Source of the DNA: Catellatospora vulcania
GTDB lineage: Bacteria > Actinomycetota > Actinomycetes > Mycobacteriales > Micromonosporaceae
Direction: 5' to 3'
NCBI RefSeq assembly: GCF_009720385.1
Contig: NZ_WARX01000001.1
Span: forward strand, 558,001 to 622,000
DNA length: 64,000 nt
Shown piece by piece: positions 8,399-16,050 of the stretch. The number at the start of each line of letters is the position of its first letter. Position 1 is the first letter of the stretch. Under the pieces are notes generated by a model. The model was not told where the DNA came from. It saw only the letters and a program-made list of their open reading frames with translations, and did not search any database. Made by a program: the position numbers and the translations under genes.

Positions 8399-9457
8399 TC
8401 AGACGGTCGCGCGGCGGGCGGTGACGGCCTGGGCCAGGGTGGCCAGGGTCTGCTCGGTGGTCTCCCAGCTCATGCACGCGTCGGTGACGGACTGGCCGTA
8501 GGTCAGCGGCTGCCCGGAGTCGAGGTCCTGGCGGCCCGCGACGATGAAGCTCTCCAGCATCACGCCCGCGATGCCGGCCTGGCCGCCCGCGACCTGCGCC
8601 GCGATCTCGTCGGAGACGACAGCCTGGCGCTCGTGGCTCTTGCCGCTGTTGCCGTGGCTCGCGTCGATGACCAGGCGGTGCTTCATGCCGGCCTTCTCGG
8701 TCATGGCCAGCGTCGCGGCCACCGACTCGGGGCCGTAGTTCGGGCCGGTGCGGCCGCCGCGCAGGATCACGTGGCAGTCCTCGTTGCCGGTGGTGGTGAC
8801 GATCGCCGCCCGGCCGTCGTGGTCCACCCCGAAGAAGACGTGGCTGTTGCGGCCCACCTCGCAGGCGTCGATCGCGCCCTGGACGCCCCCGTCGGTGGTG
8901 TTCTTGAAGCCGACCGGCATGGACAGGCCCGACGCGAGCTGGCGGTGCACCTGGCTCTCGATGGTCCGGGCCCCGATCGCCCCCCAGGTCACCGCGTCGG
9001 CGATGTACTGCGGGCTGGTCGGGTCGAGGAATTCGCAGCCCACCGGCACACCCAGGTCGAGGATGTCGAGCAGCAGGGTCCGCGCGGTACGCAGCCCGCG
9101 GTGCACGTCGTAGGTCCCGTCGAGCCCCGGGTCGTTGATGAGGCCCTTCCAGCCGATCGTGGTGCGCGGCTTCTCGAAGTAGACCCGCATCACCACGCAC
9201 AGCTCGCGGGAGTGCTTCTTCGCGGCCTCGGCCAGGCGGCGGGCGTAGTCCATGGCCGCCTCGGTGTCGTGCACCGAACACGGGCCGACCACGACCAGCA
9301 GCCGGTCGTCGCGACCGGTGAGCACCTCCCGCACCTCCTGGCGGGACCGCTCCACCAGCGCGGCGCGATGATCGCCGAGCGGCAGCTCCGTGAGCAGTTC
9401 GCGCGGCGGCCGTAGCGGCTCGAAGGACAGGACGTGGACGTCGTTGGTCTGGGTCAT
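8399..9457 (-). CDS. aroF: Class I 3-deoxy-D-arabino-heptulosonate-7-phosphate (DAHP) synthase
   Basis: A 352-residue class I (AroFGH-type) DAHP synthase. It condenses phosphoenolpyruvate and erythrose 4-phosphate in the first step of the shikimate pathway. Diagnostic motifs are VVGPCSVHD near residue 50, EKPRTTIGWKG, GCEFLDPTSPQYIAD and the metal-site segment VIDASHGNSGK. ATG 9457 is preceded by a GGGAGA ribosome site. The same frame stays open far upstream to 11131, but that extension is not coding. The 5' region contains a leader peptide rich in aromatic codons and a terminator-like hairpin, indicating attenuation by aromatic amino acids. Many actinomycetes use the unrelated class II enzyme, so this may be a second isozyme. 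Confidence 0.93.
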   Translation of the reverse strand: MTQTNDVHVLSFEPLRPPRELLTELPLGDHRAALVERSRQEVREVLTGRDDRLLVVVGPCSVHDTEAAMDYARRLAEAAKKHSRELCVVMRVYFEKPRTTIGWKGLINDPGLDGTYDVHRGLRTARTLLLDILDLGVPVGCEFLDPTSPQYIADAVTWGAIGARTIESQVHRQLASGLSMPVGFKNTTDGGVQGAIDACEVGRNSHVFFGVDHDGRAAIVTTTGNEDCHVILRGGRTGPNYGPESVAATLAMTEKAGMKHRLVIDASHGNSGKSHERQAVVSDEIAAQVAGGQAGIAGVMLESFIVAGRQDLDSGQPLTYGQSVTDACMSWETTEQTLATLAQAVTARRATV

Positions 9458-9536
9458 CGGAAGGTCTCCCGCTCCGTGGGGGGACGGGCCCCGCACCTCG
9501 GAATGTCCCAGGCCAGCCCGTCCATGACATGGCAAA

Positions 9537-9561
9537 GGGCGAAGACGAGACGTCTTCGCCC
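9537..9561 (-). terminator. Putative attenuator terminator in the aroF leader
   Basis: On the minus strand a perfect 11-bp stem, GGGCGAAGACG/CGTCTTCGCCC, closes on a 3-nt loop and is followed by TTTGCC. It lies between the leader peptide stop (9586) and the aroF start (9457), where an attenuator would act. Confidence 0.65.
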
Positions 9562-9563
9562 TG

Positions 9564-9621
9564 CTGGCTCTGGGTGGAATCGCGGTCAGCGCATAGAACC
9601 GCCGGCTCCACCCAGAGCCAG
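9564..9621 (-). promoter_or_regulatory. Pause/alternative hairpin of the aroF attenuator
   Basis: A 15-bp perfect inverted repeat has one arm at 9607-9621, inside leader codons 7-11, and the other at 9564-9578, just after the leader stop. A ribosome stalled on codons 2-5 would cover the first arm. The freed second arm could also pair, with one bulge, with 9507-9516 further downstream. Which fold excludes the terminator is not resolved by eye. Confidence 0.6.
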
Positions 9622-9639
9622 CGTAAAGCGCCAATACAT
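9586..9639 (-). CDS. Leader peptide of the DAHP synthase gene (17 aa, starts M-Y-W-R-F)
   Basis: A 17-codon reading frame, MYWRFTLALGGAGGSMR, lies 128 nt upstream of aroF. Tyr, Trp and Phe, the three end products of the pathway, occupy codons 2, 3 and 5. Such clustering of rare aromatic codons in a short 5' frame, followed by alternative hairpins, is the hallmark of ribosome-mediated attenuation. A leader peptide ahead of aroF is known in Corynebacterium glutamicum. No good Shine-Dalgarno is visible. A TAGGCT -10-like box (9655-9660) lies 15 nt upstream, so the 5' UTR may be very short. Confidence 0.7.
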   Translation of the reverse strand: MYWRFTLALGGAGGSMR

Positions 9640-9835
9640 GCGAACCACGCGGGAAGCCTACCCCATGTGACCGCATCGATCCAGAGCGCTGTCCGCCGGA
9701 ACCGGACAACGGGGCCGAGACCTCCGCTCCGGCCCGGTCGACTGAGCGCGGCTGTGGTGATGGACTCATGGCAGGCGTCACGTCGATACGTTTACTGTGG
9801 GCGCTCGGAACCGACACGACGAGGGAGGCGGCCCG

Positions 9836-10498
9836 GTGCCCGCAGCGCAAGACCTGCCCGCCGAACCGATGCACGCCACCCGCACGCTGTCGGACAACGT
9901 CTACCGGTGGCTGCGCGACCAGATCGTGCTCGGCAAGATCGGGCCCAACGAGCCGCTGGTCGAAGCCCTGATCGCGGAGAAGCTCCAGGTCAGCCGTACG
10001 CCCATCCGGGAGAGCCTGCAGCGGCTGGCCGCCGACGGGCTGATCGTGTCCCACCGCCGCCGCTGGATCGTGCGCCAGCACGGCCGCGACGAGATCGTGG
10101 CCATCTACGAGGTGCGCATGGCGCTGGAGTCGTTCGCGGCCCGCTTTGCCTGCGGGCGGGCGACCGATGTCGAGCTCGCGGCCATCGCGGCGCACTGCGA
10201 CACCTGGTCGGCCGGCGGCCCGCCCGACGAGTTCGTGGTCTTCAACGACCGCTTCCACCACCTGATCGTCGAGGCCGCGCACAACCCCCGGCTGGCCCGC
10301 GTCATCGAGCAGAACCACCTGTACTACTTCAACGAGCAGATCGCCGGGCACTACCGCCCCGACGAGATCATCGCCTCCCAGGCCGAACACCAGGACCTGG
10401 TCGAGGCGCTGCGCAAGCGCGACGCGGACGGCGCGGCCGAGCTGTCCCGCCGGCACGCCGAGGAAGCCCTCGAACTGATCCTCGCCCGCCTGTTCTGA
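9836..10498 (+). CDS. GntR-family regulator, FadR subfamily (FCD domain)
   Basis: A 220-residue regulator. The N-terminal winged helix (about 15-75) has LIAEKLQVSRTPIRESLQRL and is followed by an FCD ligand domain. Asp and His residues in FNDRFHHLI and AEHQDLVEAL match the usual metal-binding positions. GTG 9836 follows a GGGAGG ribosome site. It is divergent from the aroF leader across a shared intergenic region. FCD regulators usually sense small carboxylic acids; the effector here is unknown. Confidence 0.88.
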   Translation: MPAAQDLPAEPMHATRTLSDNVYRWLRDQIVLGKIGPNEPLVEALIAEKLQVSRTPIRESLQRLAADGLIVSHRRRWIVRQHGRDEIVAIYEVRMALESFAARFACGRATDVELAAIAAHCDTWSAGGPPDEFVVFNDRFHHLIVEAAHNPRLARVIEQNHLYYFNEQIAGHYRPDEIIASQAEHQDLVEALRKRDADGAAELSRRHAEEALELILARLF

Positions 10499-10543
10499 CC
10501 CGCGTCCCGGGCGCGGATCCCGGCCCGGCGTTAGTCTGCGGGG

Positions 10544-11197
10544 GTGCCCTACACCGGAGACGTGAGCCGCGGCGCGGCCGCCGACGTACGCGAACTCGAC
10601 GACCTCGTCATCAGCAAGGTGTCCGTCGGCCCCCACGACAACAACGCCTACCTGCTGCGCTGCCGGCACACCGGCGAGCAGTTGCTGATCGACGCCGCCA
10701 ACGACGCGGACACCCTGCTGGCCCTGGCCGGTGACGCGGGCCTGGCCACCGTGGTGACCACGCACCGGCACGGCGACCACTGGCAGGCGCTCGCCGAGGT
10801 CGTTGCGGCCACCGGCGCGACACCGGTCGCGCACCCGGACGACGCCGACGAGCTGCCGGTCAAGGCGCAGACCGTCGCGGAAGGACAGACGGTCCGCGTC
10901 GGGCAGGCCGAGCTGGAGGTCATCCACCTGGTCGGGCACACTCCCGGTTCGATCGCGCTGCTCTTCCGTGACTCGCACGGGCATCCGCACCTGTTCACCG
11001 GTGACTCGCTGTTCCCGGGCGGGGTCGGCAACACCTGGGGCGATCCGCAGGCGTTCGCGTCGCTGCTGCACGACGTCGAGACGAAGCTCTTCGACCGGCT
11101 GCCCGACGAGACCTGGTTCTACCCCGGCCACGGCAAGGACAGCACGCTCGGCACGGAGCGGCCGGCGCTCCCGGCCTGGCGCGAACGCGGCTGGTGA
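10544..11197 (+). CDS. Metallo-beta-lactamase-fold hydrolase (glyoxalase II-like)
   Basis: A 217-residue MBL-fold protein. The metal motif HRHGDH (residues 74-79) lies after a long N-terminal strand region. Further ligands are in GHTPGS, FTGDSLF and the C-terminal FYPGHG, the pattern of glyoxalase II-like thioesterases. GTG 10544 follows TAGTCT (10532-10537) by 6 nt, so the mRNA is probably leaderless. It does not overlap the GntR gene and may be transcribed separately. The substrate is unknown. Confidence 0.88.
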   Translation: MPYTGDVSRGAAADVRELDDLVISKVSVGPHDNNAYLLRCRHTGEQLLIDAANDADTLLALAGDAGLATVVTTHRHGDHWQALAEVVAATGATPVAHPDDADELPVKAQTVAEGQTVRVGQAELEVIHLVGHTPGSIALLFRDSHGHPHLFTGDSLFPGGVGNTWGDPQAFASLLHDVETKLFDRLPDETWFYPGHGKDSTLGTERPALPAWRERGW

Positions 11198-11207
11198 CCT
11201 CCGCGCC

Positions 11208-12428
11208 TCACCCGCTGAGCCCGTCGCGGCGGCGCTCCAGGAAGGCGCGCTCTGCCTCGTTGCCGGTGCCGGTGATCGCGGCCTGGTAGGCGGCGTCGGC
11301 GTCGGCGTCGCGGCCCAGCCGGTGCAGCAGGTCCGCGCGAACCGCGTGGTACACGTGATAGCCGTCCAGGTCCAACGTGTCCAGCACCGCCAGGGCCCGG
11401 CCAGGGCCGTCCACCTCGGCCACCGCGACCGCGCGGTTCAGCGCCACGATCGGGCTGGGCGTCAGTGCCAGCAGGCGGTCGTACAGGGCGAGCACGCGCG
11501 GCCAGTCGGTGGCCGCGGCGTCGGGTGCGGTGGCATGCACCGCGCTGATCGCCGCCTGGAGCTGGTACGGACCCAGCTGCCGCTGCCGCAGGCACCGGTG
11601 GACCAGGGCCAGCCCCTCGGCGATCAGCGTGTGGTCCCAACGGCTGCGATCCTGTTCGGGCAGTGGCACCAGCTGCCCGCTCGGCGTGGTGCGCGCCGCC
11701 CGGCGGGATTCGGTGAGCAGCATCAGGGCGAGCAGGCCCAGCGCCTCCGGCTCGTCGGGCATCAGCTCGGCGAGCAGCCGCCCGAGGCGGATCGCCTCCT
11801 GGCACAGGTCGGCCCGCACCAGCGCGTCCCCGGAACTGGCCGTGTACCCCTCGTTGAAGACGAGGTAGACGACGGCGAGCACGGACCGCAGGCGGGCGGG
11901 CAGGTCGGCGTCGCGGGGCACCCGGTACGGGATGCCCGCGCCCTTGATCTTGTTCTTGGCGCGGACCAGCCGCTGCGCCATGGTCGCCTCGGGCACCAGG
12001 AAGGCGTGCGCGATCTCGGCGGTGGTGAGGCCGCCGAGCAGCCGCAGGGTCAGCGCCACCTGGGCGGTGACCGCGAGCGCCGGGTGGCAGCAGGTGAAGA
12101 TCAGGCGGAGCCGGTCGTCGGGCACGGGCCCCTCCTCGGTCGGGCGGTCCGCGGCGAACAGCAGCGCGGCCTGCGCGTGCCGGTCGTCGCGGGAGGCCTC
12201 GCGGCGCAGCCGGTCCACGGCCCGGTTGCGGGCCGTGGTGATGATCCAGCCGGCCGGGCTCGGCGGCACGCCGCCGTCCGGCCAGCGCCGCACCGCCTCG
12301 GCGAAGGCGTCCTGGACCGCCTCCTCGGCGAGGTCGATGTCACCGAACGCCCGCACCAGCACGGCCACCGCGCGGCCGTACTCCGCGCGGAAGACGCCGT
12401 CGACGCCGGCCGACTCGGGCCTCGGCAA
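11208..12428 (-). CDS. ECF42-type RNA polymerase sigma factor with C-terminal TPR-like extension
   Basis: A 406-residue sigma factor. Sigma region 2 (about 12-80) includes [14 protein letters not shown] and [12 protein letters not shown]. Sigma region 4 (about 120-170) includes [22 protein letters not shown] long C-terminal DUF6596/TPR-like extension from about 185 is typical of ECF42. ECF42 genes characteristically sit beside DGPF/YCII genes, as here. The start is likely TTG 12428, one base after the stop of the upstream DGPF gene (TGAGTTG), implying coupled translation. No classical anti-sigma gene is present. In this group the C-terminal extension is thought to regulate activity. Confidence 0.9.
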   Translation of the reverse strand: MPRPESAGVDGVFRAEYGRAVAVLVRAFGDIDLAEEAVQDAFAEAVRRWPDGGVPPSPAGWIITTARNRAVDRLRREASRDDRHAQAALLFAADRPTEEGPVPDDRLRLIFTCCHPALAVTAQVALTLRLLGGLTTAEIAHAFLVPEATMAQRLVRAKNKIKGAGIPYRVPRDADLPARLRSVLAVVYLVFNEGYTASSGDALVRADLCQEAIRLGRLLAELMPDEPEALGLLALMLLTESRRAARTTPSGQLVPLPEQDRSRWDHTLIAEGLALVHRCLRQRQLGPYQLQAAISAVHATAPDAAATDWPRVLALYDRLLALTPSPIVALNRAVAVAEVDGPGRALAVLDTLDLDGYHVYHAVRADLLHRLGRDADADAAYQAAITGTGNEAERAFLERRRDGLSG

Positions 12429-12429
12429 C

Positions 12430-12777
12430 TCAGGCCTCGGAGTGCAGGGGACGTACCTCGATGGGCAGGGTGACCGCGCGGGCCGCCTTGGCCGCCCACT
12501 CCAACGCCACGTCCAGGTCCGGCGCCTTGATGATCCAGAAGCCGCCGATGTGCTCCTTGCCCTCCAGGTAGGGGCCGTCGGTGAGCAGGATGTCGTCGCC
12601 CTTGGCGCGGACCACGGTGGCGGTCTCCGGCGGTTGCAGGCCGTCCTTGAAGACGACCACGCCGGCCGCGTCGAGTTCGGCGTTCAGCGCGTCGAGGGCC
12701 CGCAGCACGGGGTCCAGGACCTCGGGCGGCGGCGGCCCGCCGTCGGGCTGGTAGATGCTGAGCAGGTACTGCTTCAT
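12430..12777 (-). CDS. DGPF/YCII-related protein, partner of the ECF42 sigma factor
   Basis: A 115-residue YCII-superfamily protein. The family motif appears as [18 protein letters not shown], with Tyr in place of Phe in DGPF. It starts [12 protein letters not shown], as is common in these proteins. It is the first gene of a two-gene unit with the ECF42 sigma gene. DGPF proteins are commonly the conserved partners and targets of ECF42 factors, but their biochemical role is unknown. Confidence 0.88.
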   Translation of the reverse strand: MKQYLLSIYQPDGGPPPPEVLDPVLRALDALNAELDAAGVVVFKDGLQPPETATVVRAKGDDILLTDGPYLEGKEHIGGFWIIKAPDLDVALEWAAKAARAVTLPIEVRPLHSEA

Positions 12778-12954
12778 GGCGGTGCTCCTCGTCTCGGCGA
12801 CCGGTGACGTCGCGGCCGCTCACCCTCTATACGAACAGGGTCCGCCCGGATCGACACCCACCGGCGCGGTGTGGCGCAGGTATCGATCGGCAGCCCTTCC
12901 CGAGGGTGCGGGTGCGGCGGTAACGTGAGCGCTCCCCGCCCCTCGGAGAGTGCC

Positions 12955-13161
12955 ATGCCGGTCACCGAGCCCGTCGTCGCCGACAGGTTGCTGCTGGTCA
13001 GCGTGCTGACCGTCGGCGACTGCGTGATGGAGCTGTCCGAGACGGTGATGGTCCGGCCGGGCCAGCGCACCTGGGTGCAGGGCAGCGCCTACTTCGTGCA
13101 GTCGCCGAACGGGCAGACCCGCCGGGTGGAGGGCCGCGTCCACCCGTTCAGCCGCGGCTGA
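12955..13161 (+). CDS. Hypothetical small protein (68 aa)
   Basis: A 68-residue frame starting at ATG 12955, with a GGAGAG ribosome site 5-6 nt upstream. The sequence is a compact beta-rich domain (RLLLVSVLTVGDCVMELSE, then RTWVQGSAYFVQSP) with a single Cys. No family is recognised. A hairpin follows the stop. Competing frames on the other strand have no ribosome site. It is probably real but short. Confidence 0.5.
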   Translation: MPVTEPVVADRLLLVSVLTVGDCVMELSETVMVRPGQRTWVQGSAYFVQSPNGQTRRVEGRVHPFSRG

Positions 13162-13181
13162 GCCGACGCGGGACCGTGGCC

Positions 13182-13212
13182 GGGGGCATCCCCGTGTTCC
13201 GGGAACGCCCCC
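13182..13212. terminator. Hairpin between convergent genes
   Basis: GGGGGC (13182-13187) pairs with GCCCCC (13207-13212) around a loop that can itself fold through CCCG/CGGG. It separates the 68-aa gene from the convergent permease pseudogene. Confidence 0.45.
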
Positions 13213-13217
13213 AACGG

Positions 13218-14683
13218 TCATTCCTGGGCGAGCAGCATGGATAGACGCAGGCGGCGTACGGACAGCGCGGGCAGCACGGCGGCGAGCCCGGACAGGGCTG
13301 TCCCGGCCAGCGCCGCGGCTGCGGTGACCGCCACCGCCGACGCGGGCACGCCGGTCGCGAACCGGTCCACGAAGAACAGCCCGACACCCGCTCCCACCAG
13401 CGCTCCCGCCGCCCCGATGAGCACGCCCTCGTACGCGATCAGCCGGGTCAGCGCCCCGTCGCCCCAGCCCGTCGCCTGCAGGGTCGCCAGCTCGGCCGCG
13501 CGCTCCCGGACGTTGAGGTAGAGCACGTCGGCCAGGGCCAGCACGGCCAGCGCCAGCGTTGCCGCGACCGCGACCGTGTCCACGGCACGGACCCGCAGCG
13601 ACACCGCGTCGCCGAGCAGCGTGCCGGTGACGTTGCCGTGGAACACCCAGGTCAGGGTCAGCAGCGTGGTGAACGCGCCGACCCCGAGCGCGACCGCGGC
13701 GGCGGCCAGCAGCGTGCGGCCCGGCCGGCGCCGGGTGTTGCGCAGCGCGGCCGACAGCACGGTGTGCCCGGTCCGCGAGCGCCGCGCCCGGCGGACCGGG
13801 GAGACCAGCGGGGCCAGCGCGGTGCCCGGGTGCGCGCGGGCGGCCTGGATCGCCGGGATGACCGCGGACACCACGGCCAGCAGCAGTGCCAGCGGCACCG
13901 CCACCAGCGCCTGCGATGTTCCGGCGGGCACGTCCACGACCCGGCTCAGCGGCACCGCGAGCCCGGCGGAGACCAGCCCGGCGGCCAGCCCGACGACCGC
14001 CACCTCGCCGGTGACCAGGGCTGCCAGCCGATGGCGGGGCCAGCCGACGCAGGCCAGCACGGCGAGTTCCCGCCTGCGGTCGCGTACCGCCGCCGTGGTG
14101 GCGTTGGCCAGGAACAGCACGCAGACGACCAGGATCAGGCCGAACAGCAGCACGCTCTTGCGGTCGACCGCTTCCATGATCGCTACGGCGACGCCCTTGC
14201 GGCTCCACCACTCGGTCAGCCGCAGCTCGGGCCGGCCCAGCGGGCCGGCGGCCAGCTCCACGGTCTGCGGCTGCAGCGAGGAGCCGACGGTGATGTCGAC
14301 GTCGAGGCCGGTCGTGGCGCTTGGGCGGTGTGCGAGATGAGGGTGGAGCCCAGTGTCGCGATCGGAGCCGCCACGTCGACGCCCTGCACCGCCTGGATCG
14401 CGCGGTACTGCGCCGTGGTGATGCCGCCGTGGGTGCCGGACAGCTGGTTGGGCGCGACGGTGCCGTGCGCGTCCTCGACCGCGGTGCGGGAGCCCTTCGG
14501 GCGGACCAGGATGTCGTACGCCCCGCGGAAGTTCGCGTCGACCTCGCCGGTGACCTGCAGCCGGGAGGTGTTGACGGTGCCCGTCAGCACGGTGAAGCCG
14601 GTGGTGGCCAGCAGGATCGCGCCGAACAGTGCGCTGCTGCGCCACAGCCGGCGGCGCAGCTGCGACCAGATCATGGCGATCAC
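13218..14683 (-). pseudogene. ABC transporter FtsX-type permease, internally deleted and frameshifted
   Basis: The N-terminal part (14683 to about 14325, MIWSQLRRRLW through VAAPIATLGSTL) and the C-terminal part (about 14330 to 13218, TTGLDVDITVGSS onward) are both highly similar to the intact permease at 16051-18807. They lie in different reading frames, and about 500 codons of the extracytoplasmic domain are missing between them. The junction is near 14320-14340. The start, GTG 14683, overlaps the stop of the ATPase gene by 4 nt. The C-terminal FtsX half still encodes intact-looking membrane helices, but no full-length product is possible without a frameshift. Confidence 0.85.
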
Positions 14684-15435
14684 AGGCGGGGACCGCCCAG
14701 CCGGCTCAGCGTCTGTTCGGGCTGCTCGCCGCCGGCCAGCGACACGTCCTGCACGACCTCGCCGTCGCGCAGCCGGATGAGCCGGTCGCAGGCGGCGGCG
14801 ACGTGCTGCTCGTGGGTGGCGACCAGCACCGTCATGGCGTGCTCGGCGCGCAGCGCGGCCAGCAGGTCCAGGATCTCGGTGCCGGTGCGCGAGTCGAGGT
14901 TGCCGGTGGGCTCGTCGGCCAGCAGCAGGCTGGGCGCGCCGATCAGCGCGCGGGCGATGGCGACGCGCTGCTGCTGCCCGCCGGACAGCTGCGAGGGCAG
15001 CGAGTTCTCGCGGCCCGCCAGGCCCACGGCGGCGAGCAGCTCCCGGCCGCGGGCCGCCTTGTCGAACTTCACCCGGTACGGCACCACGGGTGCGATGACG
15101 TTGTCGAGTGCGGTGAGCGCGGGCAGCAGGTGGTAGCGCTGGAAGACGAAGCCGACGCGGCGGCGGTACGCGGTGAGCCGGCGGCGCTTCATGGAGGTGA
15201 TCTCCATGTCGTCGACGGTGACGGTGCCCGTGTCGGGGGCCTCGATCGCGCCGATGAGGTGCAGCAGGGTGGACTTGCCGGACCCGCTGGGGCCGGTGAT
15301 CGCGGTCATGGTGCCGGGAGCGAACTCCAGCGACACCCCGGCCACAGCGGGTATCCGCACGTCGCCGCCTCGGTAGTGCTTGGCCAGTTCGGCTACGCGC
15401 ACCGTGGCGCCGGCCCCCGTCGTGCTATCGGTCAT
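14680..15435 (-). CDS. ABC transporter ATP-binding protein, MacB/LolD type
   Basis: A 251-residue ATPase. Walker A is GPSGSGKST (about residue 41), the signature is LSGGQQQR, Walker B is LLLADEPT and the switch His is in VATHEQH. This is the MacB/LolD class that pairs with FtsX-type permeases. Its immediate partner downstream is a pseudogene, so it probably serves the intact permease at 16051-18807. ATG 15435 lies 7 nt after GACAGT (15443-15448), giving a leaderless transcript. The -35 region lies inside the palindromic operator at 15453-15471. Confidence 0.92.
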   Translation of the reverse strand: MTDSTTGAGATVRVAELAKHYRGGDVRIPAVAGVSLEFAPGTMTAITGPSGSGKSTLLHLIGAIEAPDTGTVTVDDMEITSMKRRRLTAYRRRVGFVFQRYHLLPALTALDNVIAPVVPYRVKFDKAARGRELLAAVGLAGRENSLPSQLSGGQQQRVAIARALIGAPSLLLADEPTGNLDSRTGTEILDLLAALRAEHAMTVLVATHEQHVAAACDRLIRLRDGEVVQDVSLAGGEQPEQTLSRLGGPRL

Positions 15436-15442
15436 GGCGATC

Positions 15443-15471
15443 ACTGTCGGTGCTACATTGTCACAATGCAA
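15443..15471 (-). promoter_or_regulatory. Promoter and palindromic operator of the ABC ATPase / PadR intergenic region
   Basis: CATTGTCACAATG (15456-15468) is a palindrome centred on 15462. On the minus strand TTGCAT (-35, within it) lies 17 nt before GACAGT (-10, 15443-15448). The same arrangement recurs at 18834-18852. The site separates the ATPase gene from the divergent PadR gene, so PadR is the likely ligand and may control itself as well. Confidence 0.7.
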
Positions 15472-15528
15472 GGCCCGTTCGGGCGGTTGTGACACAGCTG
15501 TGATGTCGAGAGGGGAGGGTGGTGTGCC

Positions 15529-16047
15529 ATGCCGATCCAGCATGCGGTGCTGGCCCTGCTGCGCGAGGGGCCGAGCCACGGGTACGAGCTGAAGAGCGCG
15601 TTCGAGTCCGCCGTCGGACCGCAGTGGGGCGCGCTCAACATCGGGCACCTATACCAGGTGCTGGACCGGCTCTCCCGGGACGGATTCGTCGACTCCAGCC
15701 GGCTGGCGCAGGAGGTCAAACCCGACCGCGTGGTGTACCGGATGACCGACGCCGGGCAGCGCGAACTCGGCGAGTGGATGACCTCGCCCAGCCCGCGCAC
15801 CTCCGGCTTCCGCGACGACCTGTTCCTCAAGGTGGTGGCCGCGACCCGCACCGGCGACCGCGACACAGTGTCCGAAGTGCTCGCCACGCAGCGCGCCCAC
15901 CTGCTGCGCGAGCTGCGCAACCTGGAGACGCTGCGCCGCGACCCCGCCCGCGAGACGGTGGTGCGCCTGCTGCTGGCCGCCGCCGCCCGGCATGTCACCG
16001 CCGACCTGACCTTCCTGGAGGATGTCGAGGCCGAGCTGCTCTCCTGA
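15529..16047 (+). CDS. PadR-family transcriptional regulator
   Basis: A 172-residue PadR regulator. It starts MPIQHAVLALLREGPSHGYELKSAF and has the winged helix with GHLYQVLDRLSRDGFV and VYRMTDAGQREL. A C-terminal helical dimerisation region contains LLLAAAARHVTADL. A strong GAGGGGAGG ribosome site precedes ATG 15529. It lies divergent from the ABC ATPase and convergent with the intact permease (stops 3 nt apart), so the locus reads ATPase-PadR-permease. PadR proteins often repress adjacent efflux genes. Confidence 0.92.
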   Translation: MPIQHAVLALLREGPSHGYELKSAFESAVGPQWGALNIGHLYQVLDRLSRDGFVDSSRLAQEVKPDRVVYRMTDAGQRELGEWMTSPSPRTSGFRDDLFLKVVAATRTGDRDTVSEVLATQRAHLLRELRNLETLRRDPARETVVRLLLAAAARHVTADLTFLEDVEAELLS

Positions 16048-16050
16048 ACC

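Noticed and set aside
8399-11131. A 910-residue minus-strand frame containing DAHP synthase
   Set aside because: Only the part after ATG 9457 encodes DAHP synthase with a ribosome site. The upstream extension runs antisense through the GntR and MBL genes and through the leader hairpins.
14216-14645. Two separate genes at the permease pseudogene
   Set aside because: Each frame is similar to one end of the intact permease at 16051-18807, so they are pieces of one broken gene; the low-complexity parts of each frame are out-of-frame reading.
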